64,000 nucleotides of DNA from Nematopogon swammerdamellus (GCA_946902875.1 OX336348.1:16455741-16519740); one strand, 5' to 3'. Shown: positions 44,301 to 52,830, numbered from the stretch's first letter. Numbers and translations are program-made. Notes: generated by a model not told the origin, from the sequence alone.

Positions 44301-44461
44301 TCGCCGCCGCGCCCACCGACATAGGGCGGGCGGACGACGCCGCCGCCGCCGCCTCCGCACCCGCTATCACCGGGCGGGCGCACTCCATCGGTGCATGCGC
44401 ACTGAGCGCTGCGCCGCACGCCGCGCCGCCCGCCGCCGCAGCAACCGCGCCCGCAGAGTAG
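38360..44461 (+). CDS. BEL/Pao Gag-Pol polyprotein, intact 2033-residue frame
   Basis: One frame encodes all parts in BEL/Pao order. Residues 1-200 are charged and Ala-rich. The gag core from about 212 (RNLPTFTGTMNEWMPF, the DUF1759-type region) reaches about 370. Zinc-binding cysteines follow at about 445 (CALC) and 478 (CFACLGKH). The aspartic protease has DSG at 621-623. The RT shows ADIKDMF and the YMDD box at 1025-1028. RNase H has TDAS with Asp 1211. The integrase HHCC zinc finger is near 1518, and the catalytic Asp 1589, Asp 1651 and Glu 1701 are all present. The DUF5641-type domain ends near 1873. Residues 1875-2033 are an unusual Ala/Pro-rich tail. The ATG at 38360 is the first in frame after the leader. 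GC-rich codon use contrasts with the AT-rich surroundings. No stop or frameshift was seen. Confidence 0.95.
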   Translation: MPPPPSDVSRPTTRRDDDGASRFSTASRRSTYLRERAALRAMQEAHAIEEEIERQRRRLEIVRQRERVELSRIAAEEEEEIRTIRFETASQRDMEGSRRESIRSWLEDSAAAARRHAAAAAAAAPSEQHARSNPAPPTLPLPRTPRAAQSSRQDRDEMASSRPDASPHRRSMTPGRQSRNEAMAEHTRIIVDAMSQLHIRREEKLDYRNVCRNLPTFTGTMNEWMPFKRAYDDSKKQGRFSKEENLARLRLALKGKALETAKSLLVMSEDPNEIVDALEERFAHPVLIVKEVEREVEELPKLPLDYAEQLPDFVAKARSSITLLEKLREHHHHLRCDVHLLILEKMPITLRSLWTTWANINDDGSESKNMTLLRFLRSEVKNVRNYSLPPKADSKAKEKVGPKKANQQVFAVQESTADRKNNVSTPANVSARTERADPQSSGGKCALCAERHPIARCARFKKLPVNERWEWARRTNACFACLGKHALKESYSKKNCGVGNCERRHHSLLHHNSAPATGKVPSTPAAAAVASLQTSEPSVPSTHPAADHSPPSAAPPRAAPPASSAPRAAAPAAATATVSAASAVKPATAKQSAASDRTYIKIAPVTIIGPKGRKDTYAFLDSGATISVISKKLSSKLGLDGAKEPIQVDGLLDTVEGTDSERVVLKIKPLGGKEEYIMRARTLKQIRMPTHMGKVQVGQYEHLAGLGDLTYPGAMPEILVGEDNAHLIASRELREGSTDEPIASRTKLGWVLHGFEPPSGSAGPTRHSIKSIELHELVKHAYDIDALGVSITKRENAAEMKAIQILEETAKQRASGQWEIGMPWRDNAPAYPPARQRAINRFHNLETKLRKSNDLRDKYTTEVNKLFTEGYAEVCDAASAPKVPTWHLPHFGVVNAHKPGKLRLVFDAAAKAGGRSLNDYLLTGPDLLSSLLGVLMRFREGKYAATADIKDMFLRIKIREEDQYALRFIWRDSTRGGGLQEFKMTSLIFGATSSPTSAIFIKNKNAEAEENDFPRAARVTRENFYMDDCVVSVDEEEEAIQLAADLRELHRRGGFDLTGWASNTPRLINSLPANARSRKGKIDLADTDIEPERTLGLIWEPQQDRLGFNLSFSRISKEIVEGEIRPTKRQVLSVVMAVFDPLGLASPVTVRGRILLQDIWRSAVTWDEPITDTDNNKWRDWLAEMKQLASVEIPRHYAPRTTNIELHTFTDASEQAYGAACYFVFTAGAERRAVLVASKARVAPLRPLSIPRMELQAALLGARLAQAVSREHANKPAVKYYWTDARTALTWIKTDPRNFKAFVAHRLGEIDELTNRSEWRWVPTKENPADVITRDIGELNLQQDGKWYTGPSFLTRPTSEWPAQPAELDDDDDIGTEELKPKTIGCLATTASRDALPDPRRFSSWTRLARAAANVLYFIDRLRGRANQLDRQHVDRAERILIRIHQDESFRSEIKALKEGRTIDATSRLRELRPVVAQDGLLRLQGRIAKAKIARSAKSPIILDGDSYVVRLIIMQEHIKAHHGNNEAVINNIRQKYWILRLRPTVRGVASRCQTCRVARATAHNPPMADLPTIRLEHHHRPFTNTGIDYFGPMDVTIGRRHEKRWGVLLTCMTTRAVHMELAASLDTDSAIMALRRFMARRGPPAVLISDNGTNFHGADNKLKKAFAEIDMEEIRRFALNRGAEWRFIPPHSPNFGGAWERLVRSIKSALRVTLKERSPKPEVLMTLLTEAEFAVNSRPLTHVSVNPDDPEALTPNHFLLGSSTGLPTPGVFDDGDLIRRKQWRTAQRLADMFWSRWVREYLPTLQPRTPDGVNPDFKIDDIVIIADPASPRNVWPRGRVVRTHPGDDGRVRVVEVKTSTGIYKRAARNVIALPVDAASDTQPVRGPAAPNEGLATHSAAPPPPATDAALDNSLASAAVPESAVHVTRTAPRAIAATETRAAAANTGAARSPDAATAPANIERAHAAGARAPSAARLAAVAAAPTDIGRADDAAAAASAPAITGRAHSIGACALSAAPHAAPPAAAATAPAE

Positions 44462-45025
44462 TGCGGGCGCACGCCGCCGACGCACGCGCACCCCGCGCTG
44501 CGCCGCCTCGCCGCCGCCGCCGCTGCCGCCGCCGCAGAGCAACGCGACGCCGGCACGCGCCGGACGACGGGACTCCTGATGCCACCGCAACAATAGAGCG
44601 CCGCACCGATCGCCGACACTGCAGTCGGCGCACCGCAGCGCGAGCCGACCCAGGCAATGGGTCGGCATCTCATCACGGCTTCACCCAGTCAGCCGGGAGG
44701 CTGAGCACGGAGCCAGCCGCCAAGTCACGACAGGAGCTACACCGGTCTTCACGTCGGACGCGGGATTAGCTAGCAGCCGGACTACATGGGGTCCAGCCAG
44801 GCGGCCAACCGCGCCCGGAGGATGGAGCACGGACGACGCCGCACCTGCAGCGGGAAGAGCCAAGCAGCCGGACGATGTGGAGTCCAGCCAGGCAGCCAAC
44901 CGGTTCTGCAGGGAGACGGCGCCTTGGTAGCCCGAGCTGTCGTCTGCGACGTGGACCAGTCGCCCTTGGGGCGAGACGTCGGCAACTACGGCTGGATGAA
45001 CGCGAGCGTGTCATGAGAGGGGATC
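44462..45025 (+). other. BEL 3' untranslated region and polypurine tract
   Basis: GC-rich non-coding sequence after the stop. Two tandem-like stretches share GTCCAGCCAGGC(A/G)GCCAACC. GAGAGGGGA at 45015-45022 immediately before the 3' LTR is the probable plus-strand primer. Confidence 0.75.
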
Positions 45026-45477
45026 TGTTGCCGACAGACCTCAAAAGTGCGGTCTAGCTAGTTAAATCGGCATCTAGGTAGTCATATTAGGTAAAGTGTT
45101 GTGTGAGGCTCCTGCCTCATCTAAGTGCCATCCTTGGGGTGGCCAAGTGTGCAGCGCAGTGGACTTTGCGCTGCGCACACCTAGTTATAGAACACTTTTT
45201 CCTAAAAATGTATAATGATTGAATAATGTTTGTAGTTTACAGTTTACACTTTACAGTTTTTTATAGTTTAGATTTTACAGTTATTTTAGATACATAGTTT
45301 ACATTTTTATTTTTACATTGATATTTTTTGTTCTTTGAAAATAATTATTGTAAAATCATGTTAAAAATGTAACTTAAAATCGTGCTATAATGTTGGAATA
45401 TTATGTAAAGTTGAAATCATTTAGATATTGCATAACGTATTGTAATGTAACGGGCGTGGAGGGAGCTTGCTAACACA
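45026..45477 (+). repeat. 3' LTR
   Basis: Same as the 5' LTR except GTGTGCAGCG for GTGCGCAGCG and one T fewer in the ATTTTTATTTTT run. Ends GCTTGCTAACACA. Confidence 0.93.
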
Positions 45478-47049
45478 TTGAATAAACGAATATACAACGC
45501 GTAAGTGCGTATGTGTTAGTAAGCAACCTCCACGCCGTGTCCGTTGTCTGGAAAAACCCGGCAACGGTTTTGCGCACGGCCCGACTCCGACCGTGGGAAA
45601 ATGTTATTTCGCCTTGGGTGGGGCGAGTATTTGGCGACCCTCCCGATCGGACTGTGGCCGTGAAGGAGGCCGCAAAAATTACTTTGAATAATGAAAATGT
45701 TATGTATGCCAATCGATAGAGCTGAAAATGTAGAGTTTAAATATGTAACTGTTATTAAAATTGTACGGTTGGTTTTCGAGAAAAACCGCACGCACGCTCT
45801 ACGCGGGTGCGGTGATTTTCCCCTGTTTTCCCGACTGGAGGCTCAGTCTCTGATAAGACTTGGGACATGTGGGGTACCACTGGAACCGCCTGGAGGAGAC
45901 GAACAGAATGGTATACTGTTTGTCATGATAGGATTCCTCCAGGCCCGAGTCTGAGGCCCGAACTCCCATAACGTGCTAGCGCGCCACGCCAGTGGCGACG
46001 CCTCGCGGGGGACGGGCGGACTCGGCGCGCGGAAAGCGAGACAGAGCACCGCGCGGGTTAGAAAAGTGTTTTCCGTACCTTGGGTACGGAAAATGATTTT
46101 TCACCCACATGTCCAATACCTCTTTGGGACGGGCTCGACTTAGCGCATCTTTTGAGCTACCTTGGGTAGCTCTAATATTTTTTCTATAGGCGCTAGGTCG
46201 GGCGAACACTTAGTATGCAGAGAGGACCTTGGGCCCTCTCTCAGCTAAGCCCGGATAGGGAGGGGTATGGTTATATAGGAAAACTATAGTGTTTTTCAGC
46301 CCCTATTCGGGCATACCACTCCACAGGACGAGAGTGGTATGGTTTCCTAGCCAGGTCGTTCCAAAGAGAATAAACTTTAGGGAGCCTCTAGTCGGAAACA
46401 GAAAGGCTGAGTGCCATGCCAAATGGCATATATAGATAATAAAGTAAGCTCTATCGATTGGCCAAATGTGTATGTTTATATTTTTGTGAAAAATAAATAT
46501 TTTAGTCGGACGGCGCACTCTTGCGTCTCGGTCGGTCGGACGCAGCGACCTCAGGCGGCGTAGAGAGGCGAAAAAGAGAAAGTTTTTGAGCTTTTGATAT
46601 AAATATAGGGCCACCTTGGGTAGCCCGGCAGTTCTTCTACCACACTCGCCTAGTGCGCCTCGTTCACTCCGGAGTTGAACTAGCCTCTCGTCAGCCACTG
46701 GATCCGTCGGAGACCTTCGTTCTTGCAGTCGTGCGTTCCACCTCGGTGGCTCGTACTTCGGTCGGGGCGGGGGCTGCGGCGGAGCTGTCGTGAGGTGAGC
46801 CGTGCTGTGTTGCCGTGTTAGCCTACTGTAGACCTGACCCTCGGGGTCCTTCACGGGTGACCTCCCAACATGGCTTGGTAGTAGGCAGCCCGTGTAAGTT
46901 CGGTCTCATAGGCGCACAGCGGCCAGTCGGCTCGCGCAGAGTAAGTGGTGTACGTACACGCAGTACGTACCTAATTGTTTCGTCAAGTGACTCTCTATCG
47001 CCGCCGTGGAAACGTTGACCGGCCACAAGTCGCGGAGTACACCGTCCGG
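45478..47049. other. Hairpin-rich segment with repeated CCTTGGG loops, origin unknown
   Basis: No protein is recognisable. CCTTGGGT or a close variant recurs in GCCTTGGGTGGGGC (45612), TCCGTACCTTGGGTACGGA (46072), GAGCTACCTTGGGTAGCTC (46153), GAGGACCTTGGGCCCTCTC (46221) and CCACCTTGGGTAGCC (46611), mostly as short perfect stems. Further stems include CATACCACTC with GAGTGGTATG (46312-46341). The first 35 bases end in an inverted copy of the BEL LTR terminus. Confidence 0.6.
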
Positions 47050-47283
47050 CGCCATTGTACCATAGACGCGTATTTTATTCACTCCTGCGTCGCTCGCGCA
47101 TCCGCGCCCGTCCATTCCCGTTCCTCTCCGCGGAGCGGACGACAAGACTCACGTCGGATCGCGCGGGTTCAAAGGGTACATATCGTATTGGTAGCGGTCG
47201 CGATCGTTCCTAAGGACGGTGGGTCAGCGCCCAGGAAGCCCGCTCTGAGGGTGCCGCGCACCGCAACTCAGCTCGGCGGGCGG
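47050..47283 (-). other. Possible LTR end and primer binding site on the minus strand
   Basis: On the minus strand, GTGAATAAAATACG (a possible polyadenylation signal) is followed by GGTACAA and then TGGCGCCGGACGG, which resembles the TGGCGCC primer site next to many insect LTRs. No partner LTR or pol is visible. Confidence 0.3.
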
Positions 47284-47728
47284 CTCGGCTTCAATACTGA
47301 ATATACCAAAAAAAGTGCGAAAATTTCGCGGTTTTTCGAGTGCTGCAAAGTTAGCACAGGTCTTTCGAAGCTGCAAACTTAGATATACACTATTGGTAGT
47401 GGTCCTAACAACATATAAAAAAATCAGAACTAGCCGTTTTTGCGATTTTAATGTTAGATATGACTGGCCTATTTACCGAGCAATCACCGTTCCTTCTAGT
47501 TTCACCAAATACGATACTGCTCTGCTGAATGGGCTACTGCGTGCTGCGTTGCGTTTCGCCACAGCATTGTTTAGCTCCTATGGGCTCCTGGTACTTTTCA
47601 TGCGAGCAGTTACTCGGCAGTCATTTTTAGTTTTGTTATACTTAAGTGGGTACGGATATCAATATCGGTATTGAAAACAGATATCGATTAGATCACGGTT
47701 ACCAAAAATGGTTGATAACGCACATGAC
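47284..47728. mobile_element. Foldback element, right arm (split copy)
   Basis: Reverse-complement partner of 35750-36362. GCGAAAATTTCGCGGTTTTT at 47320 matches the inner end of the left arm. It ends with the conserved outer tip GGTATTGAAAACAGATATCG and the GACTAAATAGGG flank seen in the other two copies. Confidence 0.8.
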
Positions 47729-48206
47729 TAAATAGGGATACGCCTTTACTCACGCTCCCTCCTGACATTTATATCCGTCATGCAAGAAGTCATGCGTAAT
47801 ATACCACACTACGTGGTATCAACTAACTTTTGGAACGGGCGCATTGTCCATCTTTGTCTCTCCTTCGAAAGTGACAAAGACAGAACAGCGCTAGTGCGCT
47901 TAGGACATATGAAAAGGAGGACTACTTTGTATTGCCAGTTATTAGATTGTTCAAATTATTCAAATCAATACTGCACGTAATCGTGCATACCGTGCATACC
48001 TTTTCAACTGCAAATAGTTTTATAAAAATCCTCATATTTTGAACTATTATTTCAAACACATTTGATTGTGACAAAAAAACATTTTTATGTGGGCCGAGAT
48101 TCGGCATTCTCCTTTACCCATAAAATGTAGTAAAACGTTTTGTGTGTCAGTCGGTCAAGTATCGTACGTGGGCTCTTCGAGAAAAAATTATTAACATCCA
48201 ACTCAC
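47729..48206. other. Cassette-unit flank, shared by copies 2-4
   Basis: CATGCAAGAAGTCATGCGT, AGAACAGCGCTAGTGCGCTT and the downstream intron of exon 3 recur at 51860-52176 and 59650-60096. Copy 3 lacks about 110 bp of this intron. The 66-codon frames in each copy are not conserved as a protein family and are not called. Confidence 0.75.
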
Positions 48207-48404
48207 CACAGGTCTTAATGGATTTATCGGTTTGCAGCGGTTCCGATTCTCCCTCTTCATTGACGGCCTTCACCCGGAACTCATAATATTCTCCATCTTC
48301 GAGTCCACGGACGTCTATCTCCATGTCGTTGGTCGTGTTGACTAGTACCCAGCGACCAATGGCCTTATTCAACTTTTCTACTACGTATCCTGTCACTGGC
48401 TTGC
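48207..48404 (-). CDS. Twitchin/projectin-type exon 3, cassette 2 (FN3 C-half)
   Basis: 198 bp, residues GKPVTGYVVEKLNKAIGRWV through YEFRVKAVNEEGESEP to SIKTC. Acceptor CCACAG, donor G|GTGAGT. Its phase-1 end joined to the next exon 1 (GCA, Ala) would read straight into AKPRIDRTN. FN3 domains of this type alternate with Ig domains along the thick filament in insect projectin/twitchin. Of the copies it is closest to the usual FN3 sequence. Differences from copies 3 and 4 are mostly single residues. Confidence 0.88.
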
Positions 48405-48622
48405 CTGTGGACATAATAGTTAAAGAATCAGTATTGTCAAGTGTTAGTGGTCAGAAACCACCTTCACAGCAAAGATTTCTTTAAGATATTTCATTGATAG
48501 ATAGCAAATTGCAAAGACACACTTGCAAAGAAAGGACACTATGGGCCCTTTGGCACTGTCAGTATGGAACGCTAAGATTTTTCGTAATGCTTCAAAGTCC
48601 TCATATTAACATCAGATCTCAC

Positions 48623-48857
48623 CTCCATCATCCTCAGGTTTCTTCCAGCTCAGCTTGCAGCCACTCTCAGTGACATCAGCCACGTTAAGAGGACCACCGG
48701 GTTCGCCAGGAGCAGAGAGGACAATGATCTCGACTTCAGCCTCATCGGTGCCAAATTGATTGGTTGCCAGGATGCGATAAGTGCCGGTGTCGGCGCGAAT
48801 AGATTTTGTGATCTTCAGCTTGGTGTTATGGTCCACGTTGACAACGCCTTTCTTCAC
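48623..48857 (-). CDS. Twitchin/projectin-type exon 2, cassette 2 (Ig C-half plus FN3 start)
   Basis: 235 bp from VKKGVVNVDHNTKLKITKSI. The Ig core ADTGTYRILATNQFG (the DxGxYxC-like turn, with Leu in the Cys position) is followed by SAPGEPGGPLNVADVT and GCKLSWKKPEDDGG. Acceptor CACCAG, donor G|GTGAGA. It enters in phase 0 and leaves in phase 1, which fits exons 1 and 3 of the same cassette exactly. Confidence 0.88.
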
Positions 48858-49065
48858 CTGGTGAGTTTAGAAACAACGATTTGAACAAACATGTGATTTT
48901 AACAGGGCTTATATAGGCAGCCAATATAGGCTCTTCGTAGTTCTAGGACATTTTACATAACATATTTCTATAAAACCTGACCCATTTCTCCCGACATCAC
49001 TTGCAGCATCCGTGATGAGGGCCTATCATATTTCCAAACACCTAGGTTTTAGAAATGGAACGAAC

Positions 49066-49205
49066 CTCTGTCTCATCTTTCTTCCATTTCCGGAACCACT
49101 GCACCGTGGGCGCTGGATCTCCCTTCACATTCACGTTGAAGAAGATAGGCCTGCCCTGGCGTACCGCGAACGGCTTGAGATTCGTGCGGTCGATGCGAGG
49201 TTTTG
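49066..49205 (-). CDS. Twitchin/projectin-type exon 1, cassette 2 (Ig N-half)
   Basis: 140 bp. Two bases complete a phase-1 codon, then KPRIDRTNLKPFAVRQGRPI, FFNVNVKGDPAPTVQWF and RKWKKDETE. Acceptor TTCCAG. Donor GAG|GTTCGT, a GT site that is weak beyond the first two bases but identical in copies 2-4. It has the IDRTNL opening and PAP-TVQW core of I-set Ig domains in titin-like kinases. Confidence 0.87.
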
Positions 49206-49428
49206 CTGGAATTTACATCGTCATCATAGTAGTTAGCAATGTCATCATTAACATTATCATCAGGATCACAATAATGATAACATCATTATCATTATTTTCA
49301 ACACTATTAAGGCAATCATCATTGTCAACATCAGAAACATCCTCGTTAAGTTCAACACCATCAAGATTAGCACCTTCAAGAGCATCAATATATCAGCCTC
49401 CAGCGGTCAAGCGGTCACCCATCCAAGC

Positions 49429-49778
49429 CGTACCATGTACCGTGTGGGGCCGGTACTTTAAAAGAATAGCCCCACTGCATCTCTCCCCGTGTATGTCGTA
49501 AAAGGCGACTAAGGGATATGATTCCCTTCTTATATTACTAGGTGGTAGGGTGTAACCCGCCCGGGTTGGTACCACCGCACTGAATGAAAGGTCGGTCGAA
49601 ACGGCTATGTAAATAGTTTGTGTAGTAGTTTCCGTCCAGTTCAGTGTAGCCGGCACGACCGAAGGGAAGCACTGACGTGGCACCAATTTCACCCGGTGTT
49701 ATGGGCTGACATCACGAATGTTGTAGGTGATGTAGCCAACCGTGTCAGTTTCAATAAAAAAAAAAAAAAAAAAAAAGC
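49429..49778 (+). mobile_element. 350-bp retroposon with poly-A and AAGC duplication
   Basis: Cassette 3 reads CATCCAAGCACAGACCGTGCC without interruption. Here the sequence breaks after CCAAGC, gives CGTACCATGTACCGTG, CATCTCTCCCCGTGTATGTC and a 22-A tail, then resumes GCACAGACC. This is a clean empty-site comparison. It has no coding capacity. A relative is at 35071. Confidence 0.92.
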
Positions 49779-50189
49779 ACAGACCGTGCCCAGGTGTGCT
49801 TATGATTACGACCAACAGTCGATCGATCGCACCACTGAGCTTCCGAGGTTGACAAAAAGAGTCTTGGCGCATCATCTCTTTGACGCTTAGACCAATTTGT
49901 CTTTTTAAGAGTTTTAAGAGTTTTCATCCATTTTTAGGGTTCCGTACCTCAAAGAAGAAAAAGAACGGAACACTTACAGGATCACTTTGTTGTCCGTCTC
50001 TCTGTCTGTCTGGCTGGCTGGTTGTCTGTCTGTCTGTCTGTCTGTCAAGACCTTTTTCCTCAGGAACGGGTAGAGGTATCAGGTTTAAATTAATATCAAA
50101 TACTAAGGTCTAGGTTTCCTCGGAGGTGTAAAAAACTTACGCTTCTAAGTCAACACAATCACTAGATACGGCCATTTAAGTCACATTAT
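49779..50189. other. Dispersed repeat shared with 53395-53815
   Basis: Contains TTTTTAGGGTTCCGTACCTC, a (CTGT)n tract and CTAGGTTTCCTCGGAGGTG. Part of the duplicated cassette unit. Non-coding. Confidence 0.75.
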
Positions 50190-50920
50190 TTTGCCTCGCC
50201 CTTTGTTACTTACGTTCTTCGAAAAGGTTTATACTCTTCCTGAACGCAACGCGGCCTTCCGCCTCGCCCTTAGTTACTTACTTTCTTAGAGAAGGTTTAT
50301 CCTCTTCCGAAACTTAGCTCGGCCTTCGGCCTCGCCCTTAATTACTTTCTTTCTTAGAAAAGGTGTATCGTCTTACTGAACGCAGCTCGGCCTTCGGCCT
50401 CACCCTTTGTTACTTACTTTCTTCGAGAATCTTTATAGTCAAAGAAGAGAAAAGAGAAAGTTTATGGTCTTCCTTAACGCAGCTCGGCCTTCGGCCTCGC
50501 CCTTTGTTACTTACTTCCTTCGAGAAGGTTTATAGACTTCCTTAACGCAGCTCGGCCTTCGGCCTCGCCCATAGTTACTTACTGTCTTTGAGAAGGTATA
50601 TCGTCTTCCGGAACGCAGCTCGGCCCTTGGCCTCGCCCTCAGTTTACTTTCTTCGTGAAGATTTATGGTCTTCCTGAACGCAGCTCGGCCTGCGGCCTCG
50701 CTCTTTGATACTTACTTTCTTTGAAATAGTTTGTCCTCTTCCTGAACGCAGCTCGGCCTTCGGCCTCGCCCTTAATTACTTACTTTCTTAGTGATGGTTT
50801 ATTGTCTTCCTGAACGCAGCTCGGCCTGTTTATCGTTTACCTGAACCCTTCTCGGCCGTCGGCCTCACCCTTAGTTACATACTTACTCCTTTAAAATACT
50901 AATTTCACGCGAGCGAAGCC
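50190..50920 (-). repeat. 68-bp tandem array B, about ten units
   Basis: Reverse-complement orientation of arrays A and D: GCTCGGCCTTCGGCCTCGCC and GTTACTTACTTTCTT. Several units are partial. It ends in TTTCACGCGAGCGAAGCCGC, the Helitron-like terminus flank. Confidence 0.92.
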
Positions 50921-50978
50921 GCGGGCAACAGCTCTAATAAAAATAAAATCCAAATGTCGATAGTTGTCAAAGACAAAC

Positions 50979-51829
50979 TAGTCATGTGCGCTATCAACCA
51001 TTTTTGATAACCGTGATCTAAGCGATACCTGTATTTAATACCGATATTGATATCCGTAGCGAAATATCGGTATCAAAACCGCATTACTCACGCTCTCTCT
51101 CAACGATCTGCGCTCGTTTCTTGTCGTCAGTAACCACCGACCAGTAACGGTTGGACTCGGTCGACAGACACGGTGTAGCTAGCAGCACCGGCTGCTAATA
51201 ACTAACTAACTGACATTGCTCGCTAATAGCGAATCGCTAGCTAATATTCACACGTTCCTTTTTGCATTTGGGGATTACTGGGGGATATTTCTTAAAGAGA
51301 GAGGGAAAGCATAATTTGCCTGGAATAACAGCGTATGCCAGGCAGGCTGACAGACAACTGATAACCGACAATAATTATGCATTTCCTTTCTCTTTAACTA
51401 AGTCCCCAAATGCAAGAAAGAGAACGTGCAAAACGCTATTAGCGAGCAAGAGCCGTTCTTTCTAGTTTCACCAAATAAATCTTTTCGTGGAAAAATAACC
51501 TTTATCATAAAATCAATAAGGTCTTATTTGGGTTGGTAGGCTTAGATAATATTTACGAAATATCTAACGCCGCGGGTAACAACAAGAACAGTTGTCGGTT
51601 AGTTAGTTATTAGCAGCTCGTGCTGCTAGCTCCACCGTGTCTGTCGACCGAGTCCAACCGTTACTGGTCGGTGGTTACTGACGACAAGAAACGAGCGCAG
51701 AGCGTTGAGAGAGAGCGTGAGTAATGCGGTTTTGATACCGATATTTCGCTACGGATATCAATATCGGTATTGAAAACAGATATCGATTAGATCGCGGTTA
51801 CCAAAAATGGTTGATAACGCACATGACTA
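50979..51829. mobile_element. Complete foldback element, 851 bp
   Basis: Arms of roughly 390 bp begin CTAGTCATGTGCGCTATCAA and end in the reverse complement, with internal matches such as GCTAGCAGCACCGGCTGC and GCAGCTCGTGCTGCTAGC. The centre around 51300-51420 is AGAGAGAGGGAAAGCATAAT against ATTATGCATTTCC. No transposase. Confidence 0.87.
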
Positions 51830-52176
51830 AATAGGGATACGCCTGTACTCACTCTCCCTCCTGACATTTATTTCCGTCATGCAAGAAGTCATGCGTCATA
51901 TACCACACTACGCTCTATCAACTAACTTTTGGAACGGGCGCATTGTCCATCTTTGTCTCTCCTTCGAAAGTGACAAAGACAGAACAGCGCTAGTGCGCTT
52001 AGGACATGTGAAAGGGGGGACTACTTTGTATTGTCAGTTATTAGATTGTTCAAATTATTTAAATCAATACTGCACGTAATCGTGCATACCTTTTCAACTG
52101 CAAATAGTTTTATAAAAATCCTCATATTTTAAACTATTATTTCAATGATGGAAAAAATTATTACCATCCAACTCAC

Positions 52177-52374
52177 CATAGGTCTTAATGGATTTATCGG
52201 TCTTCAGCGGTTCTGATTCTCCAATTTCATTGACGGCCTTCACCCTGAACTCATAATTTTCTCCCCCTTTGAGTCCACCGACGTCTATCTTCATGTCGTT
52301 GGTCTTGTTGACTAGTACCCAGAGACCAATGGTCTTATTCAGCTTTTGTACTACGTACCCTGTCACTGGCTTGC
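52177..52374 (-). CDS. Twitchin/projectin-type exon 3, cassette 3 (FN3 C-half)
   Basis: 198 bp, GKPVTGYVVQKLNKTIGLWV, MKIDVGGLKGGENYEF and RVKAVNEIGESEPLKTDKSI. Same splice sites and phase as cassette 2. The downstream intron has lost about 110 bp relative to copy 4, which does not touch the donor. The coding sequence matches copy 4 almost exactly. Confidence 0.87.
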
Positions 52375-52592
52375 CTGTGGACATAATAGTTGAAGAATCA
52401 GTATTGTCAAGGGGTAGTGGTCGGAAACCACCTTCGCAGCAAGGATTTCTTTAAGATATTTCATTGATAGATTGCAAATTGCAAAGACACACTTGCAAAG
52501 AAAGGAATATATGGGCCCTTTGGCACTGTCAGTATGGAACGCTAAGATTTTCCGTAATGCTTCAAAGTCCTCATATTACCATCAGATCTCAC

Positions 52593-52830
52593 CTCCATCA
52601 TCCTCAGGTTTCTTCCAGCTCAGCTTGCAGCCACTCTCAGTGACATCAGCCACGTTAAGAGGACCACCGGGTTCGCCAGGAGCAGAGAGGACAGTGATCT
52701 CGACTTCAGCCTCATCGGTGCCATATAGATTGGTTGCCAGGATGCGATAAGTACCGGTGTCGGCGCGAACAGACTTTGTGATGTTCAGCTTGGTGTTATG
52801 GTCCACGTTGAAAACGCCGGTCACGTTCAC
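52593..52830 (-). CDS. Twitchin/projectin-type exon 2, cassette 3 (Ig C-half plus FN3 start)
   Basis: 238 bp, one codon longer than in cassettes 1 and 2: VNVTGVFNVDHNTKLNITKS at the start, then RADTGTYRILATNLYGTDEA and on to KKPEDDGG. Acceptor CACCAG, donor G|GTGAGA. The length change is a whole codon, as expected under coding constraint. Confidence 0.87.

Larger units (their letters stand above)
37733..45477 (+). mobile_element. Complete BEL/Pao LTR retrotransposon
   Basis: Two LTRs of about 452 bp that differ by about one substitution and one T-run indel, a leader, one uninterrupted gag-pol frame and a purine-rich tract before the 3' LTR. This is the signature of a recent, possibly still competent insertion. 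No matching target duplication was found at the two ends (ATACT on the left, TTGAA on the right). Confidence 0.95.

Noticed and set aside
43766..44676. Minus-strand frames of 300 and 242 codons over the BEL C-terminus
   Set aside because: Opposite-strand reading of the GC-rich Ala codons. Cys/Gly/Arg-rich and without homology.
47780..47980. 66-codon frame repeated at 51879 and 59673
   Set aside because: It is carried along by the segmental duplication. One copy has an in-frame two-codon insertion, and no known domain or splice context exists.
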